NCBI GenBank assembly: GCA_017544285.1
Contig: JAFYEL010000061.1
Location: forward strand, 28,579 to 92,578
DNA length: 64,000 nt
Direction: 5' to 3'
Origin: Lachnospiraceae bacterium
GTDB taxonomy: Bacteria; Bacillota; Clostridia; Lachnospirales; Lachnospiraceae
The first letter of the stretch is position 1. Each line of letters begins with the position of its first letter. Position numbers and translations under genes: made by a program. A model generated the notes under the pieces. That model was not told where the DNA came from. It did no database searches and was given only the letters and a program-made list of their open reading frames with translations. Shown piece after piece: positions 1 to 8,234 of this stretch.

Positions 1-1
1 T

Positions 2-1447
2 ATGATCGCGGAGGCCGCAAAACACGGAACCACCACTTTTATCGTGGATCCTCACGAGGCAGCCAACGTCTCGGGATGTGACGGTATCGACTATCTTCTG
101 GACCAGACCGAAAACTGTCCGGCCAACGTTTGTTTTATGATCGCTTCCTGCGTTCCTGCAACGCCTATAGACGATAACGGAGTAAAGCTCATGGCAAAGG
201 ATATGAAATGCTATGCGGACAATCCCCGGATCCTCGGACTGGGAGAGGTGATGGATACCAGGTCGGTTATCGATGGTGATCTTGATATGTACGATAAGTT
301 TGTACTCTTCGCCGGAAAGGTCAAGGACGGTCATGCACCGGGACTTAACATGGAGGATCTCTCGGCATATGCACTGGCCGGCGTCACCACGGATCATGAG
401 GGCACGTCCTTCGATTATGTTATGAAGGAGCGTGCCATGGGTATCGTTTGTCTCATCCGTGAGGGCAGCGCCGCAAGAAATCTTGAGGCCATTGTAAAAG
501 GTATCGTGGAAAACAACGTCAGTACCGAGGGTTTCTGCTTCTGTACCGACGACCGCCACATAGAGGACACCATCCGGGAAGGAGATATAGATAACTGTGT
601 ACGAAAAGCCGTAAGCATGGGCATAAATCCCATAGCGGCCGTTAAGATGGCGACCATCCAGCCTGCCCGTTGTTACGGCCTGCGACGCACCGGCGCCGTG
701 GCTCCGGGATATGATGCGGATCTGGTGGTCTGGGATTCTTTGAGGAATTTCAATGCGGAGCTGGTGCTGCTCAAAGGGAAGCGGATAGACGAAAAGCTTG
801 GCATCGATCCCCGGCCCTGTCCGCCTCATCTTCTGGACACCGTTCACCTGGCGGATATCGATCCCGAAAAGCTTGTCATTAAGCCCGGGAGCTCACCTTT
901 CCCGGTTATAAGGATGATCCCGGGTGAGATACTGACGGAGCGGGTGGATATGGTCCTGCCGGTGGATGAAAGCAGCGGGATTTTTGTACCCAACAAAGAG
1001 ATAAGCAAGATAGCGTGTTTTGAGCGGCACCACAGGACCGGCAAGATCGGTGTGGGGGCCGTCACCGGCTTTGGGATACAGCGCGGGGCCATTGCTTCGT
1101 CGGTGTCCCACGACAGCCACAATATCATCGCCATAGGCGATAACGACAGGGATATCATGCTGGCAGTCAGGGAGCTGGAGAGGACCCACGGCGGATACAC
1201 GGTGGTCGATCACGGAACGGTGTACGATACCCTGGAGCTTCCGATAATGGGACTTATTTCGGACCGGGATAGGGAATACGTAAGTTCAAAGGTGAGGATA
1301 ATGACGGCCAAAGCCCATGAGATGGGGGTTCCCGCTGAAATGGAGCCCTTTGTGACCCTATCCTTTATGGGACTGCCGGTCATCCCCGAGATACGCTGCA
1401 TACCCAGGGGCGTCTACTCCGTTACCGAGGAAAGGCTTCTGACCTGA
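2..1447 (+). CDS. ade: Adenine deaminase, 5'-truncated by window edge
   Basis: Converts adenine to hypoxanthine and ammonia in purine salvage; cytoplasmic metalloenzyme of the amidohydrolase superfamily. About 480 residues are present against roughly 570-600 for the family, so about 100 N-terminal residues lie outside the window; the ATG at base 2 is probably an internal Met. Visible family features are the PHEAANV segment near residue 18, TDHEG near 130, CTDDRH near 181, and the NPIAAVKMATIQPARCYGL helix near 210, followed by the C-terminal adenine deaminase domain with VSHDSHNI near 370. The reading frame is intact to its stop. It is followed by a 184-base gap holding the clpB control region, so it is transcribed separately from clpB. 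The assignment is firm; only the true start is unknown. Confidence 0.95.
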   Translation: MIAEAAKHGTTTFIVDPHEAANVSGCDGIDYLLDQTENCPANVCFMIASCVPATPIDDNGVKLMAKDMKCYADNPRILGLGEVMDTRSVIDGDLDMYDKFVLFAGKVKDGHAPGLNMEDLSAYALAGVTTDHEGTSFDYVMKERAMGIVCLIREGSAARNLEAIVKGIVENNVSTEGFCFCTDDRHIEDTIREGDIDNCVRKAVSMGINPIAAVKMATIQPARCYGLRRTGAVAPGYDADLVVWDSLRNFNAELVLLKGKRIDEKLGIDPRPCPPHLLDTVHLADIDPEKLVIKPGSSPFPVIRMIPGEILTERVDMVLPVDESSGIFVPNKEISKIACFERHHRTGKIGVGAVTGFGIQRGAIASSVSHDSHNIIAIGDNDRDIMLAVRELERTHGGYTVVDHGTVYDTLELPIMGLISDRDREYVSSKVRIMTAKAHEMGVPAEMEPFVTLSFMGLPVIPEIRCIPRGVYSVTEERLLT

Positions 1448-1544
1448 ATGGAAGCTTTTGAAACCAGCTTCGGCGGTGAAAAATTTTAAAACACACGTTA
1501 CCAAACCAGTAAAACAAAGGATTGGTAGAAAAGATTTAGAATTG

Positions 1545-1571
1545 TTAGCACTCGCCCTTGACGAGTGCTAA
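1545..1571 (+). promoter_or_regulatory. CIRCE operator (HrcA binding site) upstream of clpB
   Basis: A perfect inverted repeat TTAGCACTC-N9-GAGTGCTAA, the exact CIRCE consensus recognised by the heat-shock repressor HrcA. It overlaps the -35 hexamer of the predicted clpB promoter, so a bound repressor would block RNA polymerase. Heat-inducible control of clpB is inferred from this. Confidence 0.95.
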
Positions 1572-1586
1572 TTTTTGTGATATCAT
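1558..1586 (+). promoter_or_regulatory. Sigma-A-type promoter of clpB
   Basis: TTGACG at 1558-1563, a 17-base spacer and TATCAT at 1581-1586, preceded by TGA (extended -10). The -35 lies inside the CIRCE element. Transcription would start about 40 bases before the clpB start codon. Confidence 0.8.
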
Positions 1587-1631
1587 ACTCTCACAGGCTG
1601 AAAAGCAATACATTCGAGAGGAGGTGCTCAT

Positions 1632-4220
1632 ATGAACATTTCGAAATTTACGCAAAAATCCATGCAGGCAATAAATGACTGCGAAAAGATCGCCTACGAA
1701 TACGGCAATCAGGAGGTAGAGCAGGAGCATCTGCTTCTTTCCCTGATGAGGCAGGAGGACGGACTGATCCCCAAACTCATCGAAAAGATGGACATACAGC
1801 TGCAGTATTTCAACGATATCTGCGAGAAGGCGGTGGAAAAGCGGACAAAGGTCTCCGGCGGCAATATCTTCGTAGGCCAGTATCTCAATAAGGCACTGAT
1901 AATGGCCGAGGACGAGGCCAAGGCCATGGGGGATGAATATGTATCGGTGGAGCATCTTTTCCTCTCGCTGATAAAGAACCCCAATCCCGGGGTGAAGGCT
2001 GTATTTGCGGACGTAAAGATCAACCGTGAGAGGTTCCTTTCGGTGCTCTCCACGGTCCGCGGAAATCAGCGGGTGGTATCGGACAACCCCGAGGCCACCT
2101 ATGACACCCTTGAAAAGTACGGGCAGGATCTGGTGGAAAAGGCGCTCTCACAAAAGCTGGATCCCGTCATCGGAAGAGATGAAGAGATCCGAAACGTTAT
2201 CCGGATCCTGTCCAGAAAAACCAAGAACAATCCCTGCCTCATCGGCGAGCCCGGAGTGGGCAAGACAGCAGTGGTAGAGGGGCTTGCCCAGCGTATAGCA
2301 GGCTCCGACGTACCCGAAGGATTAAAAAACAAACGTATTTTTTCTCTTGACATGGGAGCTCTGGTGGCAGGAGCAAAATACAGGGGCGAGTTTGAGGAAA
2401 GGCTGAAGGCTGTCCTTGAGGAGGTAAGAAAGTCCGAGGGAGAGATCATTCTCTTTATCGATGAGGTCCATACCATAGTGGGTGCGGGAAAGACCGAGGG
2501 AGCCATGGACGCCGGCAATATGCTCAAGCCCATGCTTGCCCGGGGAGAGCTCCACTGCATAGGTGCCACCACCCTGGATGAATACAGAAAATACATCGAA
2601 AAGGATCCTGCCCTGGAAAGGCGTTTCCAGCCCGTTATGGTGGACGAACCCTCACTGGAGGACACCATATCCATACTCAGGGGCCTTAAGGAGCGCTATG
2701 AGGTATACCATGGGGTCAAGATCACGGACGGAGCGCTGGTGGCCGCAGCGACCCTCAGCAACCGCTATATCACAGACAGGTTCCTGCCTGACAAGGCCAT
2801 TGATCTGGTGGACGAGGCCTGTGCCCTTATAAAGACCGAGCTTGATTCCATGCCCACCGAGCTCGATGAGCTCTCAAGAAAGATCATGCAGCTCACCATA
2901 GAGGAGACGGCCCTGAAAAAGGAGACGGATAACCTGAGCCATGAGCGTCTTGGAGATCTTCAGGAGGAGCTGGCCGCCCTTAAAGAGGATTTTGCCGCAA
3001 AGAAGGCACAGTGGGACAACGAAAAGCAGTCGGTTGAGAAGCTTTCGAAGCTCCGTGAGGAGATCGAGGAAGTTAACAATCGTATACAAATTGCCCAAAG
3101 AGAGGGGAATTACGAAGCCGCATCCGAGCTGACCTACAGTACCCTGCCCTCTTTGAAGGCTTCCCTTGAGGAAGAGGAGAGCAAGATAAAGAACCGTGAG
3201 CTAACACTCGTTCACGAAAACGTCAGCGAGGAGGAGATTTCAAGGATCGTATCAAGGTGGACCGGTATCCCTGTTTCGAAGCTCACCGAAGGTGAGAGGT
3301 CAAAGACCCTCCATCTGGACGACGAGCTCCACCGCAGAGTCATAGGACAGGACGAGGGAGTGTCAAAGGTCACCGAGGCCATCATCAGGTCCAGGGCCGG
3401 TATAAAGGATCCCTCCAAGCCCATCGGCTCCTTCCTGTTCCTGGGACCTACCGGCGTGGGCAAGACCGAACTTGCAAAGGCTCTGGCCCAGGCCCTCTTC
3501 GACGATGAGTCAAACATGGTAAGGCTCGATATGTCGGAATACATGGAGAAGTTCTCCGTCAGCAGGCTTATCGGAGCACCTCCCGGATACGTGGGATATG
3601 AGGAGGGCGGTCAATTGACCGAAGCGGTCAGAAGGAAGCCCTACTCAGTTGTCCTCTTTGACGAGATAGAAAAGGCTCATCCTGACGTTTTCAACGTACT
3701 TCTTCAGGTTTTGGACGACGGACGGATCACTGACTCACTCGGTCGAACCGTTGATTTTAAGAATACCATCCTTATTATGACCTCAAATATCGGCGCACCG
3801 GCACTGCTGGAGGGTATCAGGTCCGACGGCACCATAGCCGAGGAGGCTCGTGAGGAGGTCATGGATGAACTGAAGGCTCATTTCAGGCCCGAGTTTTTAA
3901 ACAGGCTGGACGAGACCATACTCTTCAAGCCTCTGACAAAGGAGGATATAAGCGGAATAATCGAGCTGCTTACAAAGGAGCTTAATGAGAGGCTCTCCGA
4001 CAGGGAACTCAAAGTATCTCTCACCGACGCGGCAAAGGATCTCATAGTGGAAAAGGGCTATGATCCGGTATACGGCGCAAGACCTCTGAAGCGCTTCATG
4101 CAGAAGCATGTGGAGACTCTTTCGGCCCGGCTCATCCTTGAGGACAGGGTTTCCCAGGGAGACACCATAGTGATAGACGTTGAGAACGGCGCTCTTACGG
4201 CAAGGGCCGAAAAGAACTGA
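1632..4220 (+). CDS. clpB: ATP-dependent disaggregase ClpB
   Basis: Hexameric Hsp100 chaperone that, with DnaK, pulls proteins out of aggregates after heat stress; cytoplasmic. The 862 residues match ClpB length. Order: Clp_N repeats (1-145), first AAA+ module with Walker A GEPGVGKT at 205-212 and Walker [10 protein letters not shown], a long coiled-coil M domain (about 400-525), second AAA+ module with GPTGVGKT at 605-612, and the C-terminal D2-small domain ([13 protein letters not shown]). The long M domain separates it from ClpC, and no IGF/L ClpP-docking loop was recognised. A GAGGAGGTG ribosome binding site precedes the ATG. Expression is predicted to be HrcA-controlled through the upstream CIRCE. 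It is followed 11 bases later by a small DUF4250 gene, with no terminator between. Confidence 0.96.
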   Translation: MNISKFTQKSMQAINDCEKIAYEYGNQEVEQEHLLLSLMRQEDGLIPKLIEKMDIQLQYFNDICEKAVEKRTKVSGGNIFVGQYLNKALIMAEDEAKAMGDEYVSVEHLFLSLIKNPNPGVKAVFADVKINRERFLSVLSTVRGNQRVVSDNPEATYDTLEKYGQDLVEKALSQKLDPVIGRDEEIRNVIRILSRKTKNNPCLIGEPGVGKTAVVEGLAQRIAGSDVPEGLKNKRIFSLDMGALVAGAKYRGEFEERLKAVLEEVRKSEGEIILFIDEVHTIVGAGKTEGAMDAGNMLKPMLARGELHCIGATTLDEYRKYIEKDPALERRFQPVMVDEPSLEDTISILRGLKERYEVYHGVKITDGALVAAATLSNRYITDRFLPDKAIDLVDEACALIKTELDSMPTELDELSRKIMQLTIEETALKKETDNLSHERLGDLQEELAALKEDFAAKKAQWDNEKQSVEKLSKLREEIEEVNNRIQIAQREGNYEAASELTYSTLPSLKASLEEEESKIKNRELTLVHENVSEEEISRIVSRWTGIPVSKLTEGERSKTLHLDDELHRRVIGQDEGVSKVTEAIIRSRAGIKDPSKPIGSFLFLGPTGVGKTELAKALAQALFDDESNMVRLDMSEYMEKFSVSRLIGAPPGYVGYEEGGQLTEAVRRKPYSVVLFDEIEKAHPDVFNVLLQVLDDGRITDSLGRTVDFKNTILIMTSNIGAPALLEGIRSDGTIAEEAREEVMDELKAHFRPEFLNRLDETILFKPLTKEDISGIIELLTKELNERLSDRELKVSLTDAAKDLIVEKGYDPVYGARPLKRFMQKHVETLSARLILEDRVSQGDTIVIDVENGALTARAEKN

Positions 4221-4231
4221 AAGGGGGTAGT

Positions 4232-4405
4232 ATGCTGCCGAAGGATCCCGTAATGCTCCTGAGCTTTGTGAATATGAAGCTTCGGGATGAATACTCCGAT
4301 CTTGACAGTCTCTGCGAGGGACTGGAGGTTGACAGGTCGGAAATAGATGCAAAACTTCGCTCTATAGGTTATACTTATGACAGGAACACAAATCAGTTTA
4401 AATAA
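4232..4405 (+). CDS. DUF4250 domain protein (small, unknown function)
   Basis: A 57-residue protein starting MLPKDPVMLLSFVNMKLRD and ending in NQFK. The start MLPKDP(V/M)MLLSF.N.KLRD and the alternating acidic/hydrophobic middle match what I recall of DUF4250, a short family of unknown function seen in Clostridia and Bacteroidetes. A GGGGGT ribosome binding site lies 5 bases before the ATG. It begins 11 bases after clpB and ends 9 bases before the ferredoxin-ASKHA gene, so it is probably cotranscribed with both. It is predicted soluble, with no signal peptide or membrane segment. Confidence 0.8.
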   Translation: MLPKDPVMLLSFVNMKLRDEYSDLDSLCEGLEVDRSEIDAKLRSIGYTYDRNTNQFK

Positions 4406-4414
4406 TAATTTGTT

Positions 4415-6010
4415 ATGTCAACCAAAATAACCTATCACGGAACGGAAAAAGAAATAGAGATAATTGGGAAAAAGAGCATTCTTGACCTTGTGAGGTCAAA
4501 CTTTGAATGCTCTTTTTCTGCGTGTGCCCGAAGCGGAAGCTGCGGAAGATGCCTGTGCCGGCTGGAGAGAGAAGGGGAGGAAGCGCGGATCGTCAAGGCC
4601 TGCAGCACCTATGCCCTGGACGGAGACAGGATTTCCTGCATGTTCGAGGAAGAGTATGAAAGCGGCGGTATCGAGGTGACGGGGGCAGAAGATAGTTTAC
4701 ATAAAGCTGAGAATAGTTTACATAAAGCTGAGATTGGTTTACATAAATTTGAAAATGACAGTTTACATAAAACTGATATAGGTTTACATAATTCGCAAAT
4801 TGGTTTACATAATGATAAAATGGATTCAGTTGATTTAGAAGCCGAAATCGATGAAAAAGATTTACATAATCTCGAAAATTCTGATTTACATAATTCAAAT
4901 GATGTAAGTTTACATAAACCAAATTACAATAGTTTACATAAAGTTGCGTCCATAGATCTGGGCTCCACCACCATAGCCATGGCTCTGGGACAAAAGCATA
5001 AGGGGATCCTCAATCCCCAGAGGCCCTGGGGAGCGGATGTTCTGAGCCGCATAGAGGCCTCCGGCAGCGGCGATGCCATGACTCTTGCCAATGTGACCCG
5101 CAAGGCTCTGGAAAAGGCTTTGAAAGATCTTGATGACGGAGAGGTGAAGGGGGCTCTTGTAAGTGCCAATACCGCCATGATGCATATACTTATGGGCTAT
5201 GACTGTTCAGGGCTGGGGAAGGCACCCTTTGTGTGCCACAGCCTTGACCCGGATACTCTGCAGCTTGGTAAGTATACCCTGTATACACTGCCGGGGATAT
5301 CGGCCTTCATAGGAGCGGATATAGTCTCCGGCCTTTACTACCTGGATTCACTCACCGAAAATCAGGATAATAGCACGTGTTACTTATTGATAGATCTTGG
5401 TACCAACTGTGAGATGGTGCTGAAAAGAGACGGCAAATATACGGCAGTCTCCGCGGCTGCGGGTTCGGCCCTTGACGGTGACGATGAACTGAATCTCATG
5501 GGGCCCGATATCATCAGCCTTGTAGCCTCGGCCCTGAGGCAGGGAGCTGTGGACGGTACCGGCCTTTTGGCTGATGAATACTTTGAAACAGGTATCGTGC
5601 TGCCCATTAAGGACTCGGGAAAGAGTTACAGACTGACACAGAAGCATATAAGGGGAGTGCAGCTTATGAAGGCGGCTGTGCTATGCGCACTTGATACTCT
5701 TCTTGAAAGCTCCGCCGGCAGGGTGGATAGAGTCTATATCTCAGGAGGCTTCGGCTCTCATCTTGAGGAGGATGACTGTTTCGAGGTCAGAATGCTGCCG
5801 GAGAGTCTTCGGGGAAGAGCGGTAATGGTAGGAAACACATCGCTCCTGGGTGCACAAAAACTTGCAGGGGTTATTGAAATGCAAACCGAAAAAGCAGGAA
5901 AACCTGATTTTGGCATGCTGGATTATATAATAAAAGGTACACGCGTTATCGAACTCCCCGATATGTCTGATTTTGGCGAAAAATACATTAATTCAATCAA
6001 CTTTGAATAA
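4415..6010 (+). CDS. 2Fe-2S ferredoxin / ASKHA (DUF4445) protein with LHK/LHN repeat linker
   Basis: The 531-residue protein has three parts. Residues 1-80 are a plant-type 2Fe-2S domain with Cys at CARSGSCGRC (C-x5-C-x2-C) and a later KAC. Residues about 90-178 are a low-complexity linker with ten LHK/LHN tetrad-like units. From about 179 a DUF4445/ASKHA ATPase begins with VASIDLGSTTIAMAL, then IDLGTNCEMVL, SAAAGSAL and SGGFGSHLEEDD. Proteins of this architecture (RamA, RACE group) use ATP and a low-potential electron to reactivate corrinoid cofactors, or resemble such activators; no corrinoid methyltransferase gene is in the window, so the partner is unknown. The ATG has no clear Shine-Dalgarno sequence; it follows the DUF4250 stop by 9 bases, so translational coupling is likely. 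The linker is AT-rich and uses TTA for every repeat Leu, unlike its surroundings. Confidence 0.85.
   Translation: MSTKITYHGTEKEIEIIGKKSILDLVRSNFECSFSACARSGSCGRCLCRLEREGEEARIVKACSTYALDGDRISCMFEEEYESGGIEVTGAEDSLHKAENSLHKAEIGLHKFENDSLHKTDIGLHNSQIGLHNDKMDSVDLEAEIDEKDLHNLENSDLHNSNDVSLHKPNYNSLHKVASIDLGSTTIAMALGQKHKGILNPQRPWGADVLSRIEASGSGDAMTLANVTRKALEKALKDLDDGEVKGALVSANTAMMHILMGYDCSGLGKAPFVCHSLDPDTLQLGKYTLYTLPGISAFIGADIVSGLYYLDSLTENQDNSTCYLLIDLGTNCEMVLKRDGKYTAVSAAAGSALDGDDELNLMGPDIISLVASALRQGAVDGTGLLADEYFETGIVLPIKDSGKSYRLTQKHIRGVQLMKAAVLCALDTLLESSAGRVDRVYISGGFGSHLEEDDCFEVRMLPESLRGRAVMVGNTSLLGAQKLAGVIEMQTEKAGKPDFGMLDYIIKGTRVIELPDMSDFGEKYINSINFE
4696..4941 (+). repeat. Array of ten TTTACATAA motifs inside a coding linker
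   Basis: TTTACATAA occurs at 4696, 4717, 4738, 4762, 4783, 4804, 4861, 4885, 4909 and 4933. The spacings are 21, 21, 24, 21, 21, 57, 24, 24 and 24 bases, all multiples of three, so every copy reads Leu-His-Lys or Leu-His-Asn. Most copies are preceded by G (GTTTACATAA). Nine bases are invariant, including third codon positions, while the 12-15 bases between copies vary. The opposite strand reads TTATGTAAA. Conservation at DNA level goes beyond what the peptide needs. Confidence 0.95.
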
Positions 6011-6094
6011 ATTACCGGGTAATACACCAAAAAACACCTATGTCAGCACAGATGTCAGTGCAGTAAAAAAGCGGATAGTTCTGAAAGATATAGT

Positions 6095-6955
6095 ATGATT
6101 AAAAAAACTGTTCAGACAATTTCATTAATCCTGATCACCCTGGCTCTGACCGTCACAGGATATGTCCACAGAGATGATATGCATTTGGGATGGGCAAAAC
6201 GCCTGGATGGGAAAACGGCTGTTGTTGCAATTTTTGCAAGTGATAACACATGTAATTGGAATGAATCGGATCTTCCTCTTAAGGAAGAAATGCTGGGGTA
6301 CCTGGATACTGCCTGCAAATACCTTGAAGAGGAGTGCAAGGGCTATGGCGCAAAAACGAAGCTTATCCATGCCACAGGGTTGGAGGATGATCTTCTTTAT
6401 ATGGAAGCGGATATAAACGGAGATATCACGGGGGCCGATCCCTATACTCCTGCCATCGATTCTTTTCTTAATTCAGATGACGTTCTGGATAAGAAGTCGG
6501 ATATATTCGGAAAGTACGGCTGCAACAGTGTTGTCTATATCTTCTTTGTAAATACACCGGAGGATAACCCTTATTCATCCCTGAGTTATATGTGGATGAA
6601 GCCCGGGGATCCCGAGGATGAGTTCACTATTCTCTATAGTTATGTAAACCATATCAAAGAAGGACCGGTGTCCATAGCCCATGAGATCACCCATGCTTTC
6701 GGCGCCCCTGATCTTTATACCAGCGTGGAAGTGGGGTATGACCTGGGCATTACCGACGAATATGTGAAGCATCTTTATGATATAGGATCCGATGATCTGA
6801 TGTTTTCCGTATACGATGTCAAAACCGGAAAGATGACTTATGACACCGTAAATAAGCATTTTTCCGAGCTTGACGCATATTATACGGGTCTTATTGACCG
6901 GTGCGATGACGTAGATTCCTACGGCCTCGGCAGATCCATATACACAAATCCTTGA
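6095..6955 (+). CDS. Secreted or membrane-anchored putative zinc metalloprotease
   Basis: A 286-residue protein with an N-terminal hydrophobic segment (residues about 5-22, after MIKK) that is a signal peptide or single anchor. The motif HEITHAFGAPD lies at residues 196-206, giving H196-E197-x2-H200-x2-G203-x2-D206. This is the metzincin-type zinc site with Asp as third ligand, as in snapalysin-like enzymes. The rest is not recognised. The protein is acidic. It lies 84 bases after the ASKHA gene with only a weak ribosome binding site (GAAAG). There is no terminator between it and the fatty acid promoter. Protease activity is inferred from the motif alone; substrate unknown. Confidence 0.65.
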   Translation: MIKKTVQTISLILITLALTVTGYVHRDDMHLGWAKRLDGKTAVVAIFASDNTCNWNESDLPLKEEMLGYLDTACKYLEEECKGYGAKTKLIHATGLEDDLLYMEADINGDITGADPYTPAIDSFLNSDDVLDKKSDIFGKYGCNSVVYIFFVNTPEDNPYSSLSYMWMKPGDPEDEFTILYSYVNHIKEGPVSIAHEITHAFGAPDLYTSVEVGYDLGITDEYVKHLYDIGSDDLMFSVYDVKTGKMTYDTVNKHFSELDAYYTGLIDRCDDVDSYGLGRSIYTNP

Positions 6956-6972
6956 AATTTCAGCTTTTTTTC

Positions 6973-7001
6973 TTGACATATCCACAAGATACAGATATAG
7001 T
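6973..7001 (+). promoter_or_regulatory. Promoter of the fatty acid synthesis operon
   Basis: TTGACA at 6973-6978, a 17-base spacer and TATAGT at 6996-7001: a near-consensus sigma-A promoter 60 bases upstream of acpP. It is the only strong promoter seen before the chain of closely spaced fab genes. Confidence 0.85.
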
Positions 7002-7013
7002 TTGAAAGTCAAA
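7001..7013 (+). promoter_or_regulatory. FabT-like operator at the fab promoter
   Basis: The inverted repeat TTTGA-AAG-TCAAA starts at the last base of the -10 hexamer and covers the expected transcription start. The TTTGA-N3-TCAAA form resembles the operator described for the MarR-family repressor FabT of streptococci and lactococci. A MarR-family gene closes this same operon, which supports the assignment. Autoregulated lipid-dependent repression is inferred. Confidence 0.7.
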
Positions 7014-7059
7014 CAAAATTTTCGTGCCATGTCACGGATTATTTAAAAGGAGAATGAAA

Positions 7060-7284
7060 ATGTTAGAGAGAATTTCAGAGCTTATCGCAGACCAGCTTGG
7101 CATCGACGCATCAGAGATCACCGCAGATTCCAGATTCAACGAGGATCTTAATGCAGACTCACTGGATCTTTTCGAGCTTGTTATGGCTATAGAGGAGGAG
7201 TACGGAGTTGAGATCCCCTCAGAGGATCTTGAGAAGCTTGCTACCGTTAATGATGTCATTGAGTATATCGAGAGCAAGAAGTGA
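7060..7284 (+). CDS. acpP: Acyl carrier protein
   Basis: A 74-residue acidic carrier that holds growing acyl chains on a 4'-phosphopantetheine arm during type II fatty acid synthesis. The attachment Ser34 lies in NADSLDLFELVM. The start at 7060 is chosen because AAAGGAG sits 7 bases upstream; the in-frame ATG at 7054 is too close to that site. It is the first gene of the operon, just downstream of the FabT-like operator, and is followed 17 bases later by fabK. Confidence 0.96.
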   Translation: MLERISELIADQLGIDASEITADSRFNEDLNADSLDLFELVMAIEEEYGVEIPSEDLEKLATVNDVIEYIESKK

Positions 7285-7301
7285 TCAGAGGTGATATTCC
7301 A

Positions 7302-8234
7302 ATGAAAACAAGGCTTACAGAGCTTATCGGGACGGAATATCCCGTAATACAGGGCGGCATGGCCTGGGTGGCAGAGTACCACCTGGCAGCCGCGGTAGCT
7401 AACGCCGGCGGACTTGGACTTATCGGAGCGGCTTCGGCCCCTCCGGAGGTGGTGAGAGAGCAGATCAGAGAAGCAAAAAAACTCACCGATAAGCCCTTTG
7501 GCGTTAATATTATGCTTATGAATCCCAATTCCGATGAGGTGGCAAAGATAGTCATCGAGGAAGGCGTGAAGGTTGTCACCACCGGAGCGGGCAATCCCGG
7601 CAGGTTCATGGATGCATGGAAGGAGGCAGGGGTAAAGGTCATCCCCGTTGTGGCTTCCGTTGCCATGGCAAAGATGATGGAGAGAGCCGGAGCCGACGCA
7701 GTGGTTGCCGAGGGAACCGAGGCCGGAGGCCATATCGGCGAGTCCACCACCATGACTCTCGTACCCCAGGTTGTTGACGCCGTATCCATCCCCGTTATCG
7801 CCGCAGGCGGTATAGCGGACGGAAGAGGCTTTGCCGCAGCCTTTATGCTTGGTGCCGAGGGCGTTCAGATGGGTACCCGTTTTGTGATCGCAAAAGAGTC
7901 CATCGTCCATGAAAACTACAAGCAGAAGCTTATAAAGGCCAAGGATATCGATTCCGAGGTTACGGGACGCAAGAACGGTCACCCCGTGAGACAGATCAGG
8001 AACCAGCTCACAAGAGAGTACCTGAAGCTTGAGGAAAACGGAGCATCTCTGGAAGAGATGGAAAAGCTGACTCTTGGGTCTCTTCGCAAGGCTGTAATAG
8101 ACGGAGATGTAAAGAACGGAACCGTTATGGCTGGGCAGATCGCGGGACTTCTCAAAAAGGAAGAGACCTGCAGGGAGATCATCGAGGACGTGGTAAACGG
8201 CGGAATGAGACTCCTTGAGAAAGGATGGAAATGA
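7302..8234 (+). CDS. fabK: Enoyl-ACP reductase II (FabK)
   Basis: FMN-dependent TIM-barrel enzyme that reduces trans-2-enoyl-ACP, the last step of each elongation cycle. It replaces FabI and is naturally insensitive to triclosan in known members. The 310 residues begin MKTRLTELIGTEYPVIQGGMAW and show ANAGGLGLIG, the flavin-binding AEGTEAGGHIG and the IAAGGIADG turn typical of the 2-nitropropane dioxygenase/FabK family. The ATG at 7302 follows AGAGGTGAT at a suitable distance; the upstream GTG at 7281 would overlap acpP. The stop overlaps the fabD start (ATGA), so the two are translationally coupled. Context in the fab operon separates it from generic nitronate monooxygenases. Confidence 0.93.
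   Translation: MKTRLTELIGTEYPVIQGGMAWVAEYHLAAAVANAGGLGLIGAASAPPEVVREQIREAKKLTDKPFGVNIMLMNPNSDEVAKIVIEEGVKVVTTGAGNPGRFMDAWKEAGVKVIPVVASVAMAKMMERAGADAVVAEGTEAGGHIGESTTMTLVPQVVDAVSIPVIAAGGIADGRGFAAAFMLGAEGVQMGTRFVIAKESIVHENYKQKLIKAKDIDSEVTGRKNGHPVRQIRNQLTREYLKLEENGASLEEMEKLTLGSLRKAVIDGDVKNGTVMAGQIAGLLKKEETCREIIEDVVNGGMRLLEKGWK

Noticed and set aside
4593-4922. Minus-strand frame with repeated Tyr-Val-Asn
   Set aside because: It is the reverse reading of the TTTACATAA array inside a well-supported plus-strand gene; no ribosome binding site or family.
4696-4941. Repeat array considered as CRISPR
   Set aside because: The repeat is only 9 bases, spacing is 21-24 bases, all copies are in frame of a protein and no cas genes are near.
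6011-6023. ATTACC-G-GGTAAT palindrome after the ASKHA gene as terminator
   Set aside because: Stem is only 6 bp and no T-tract follows.
7032-7982. Minus-strand frame opposite acpP and fabK
   Set aside because: It is rich in Gly/His/Cys as expected of a reverse shadow and has no start signal.
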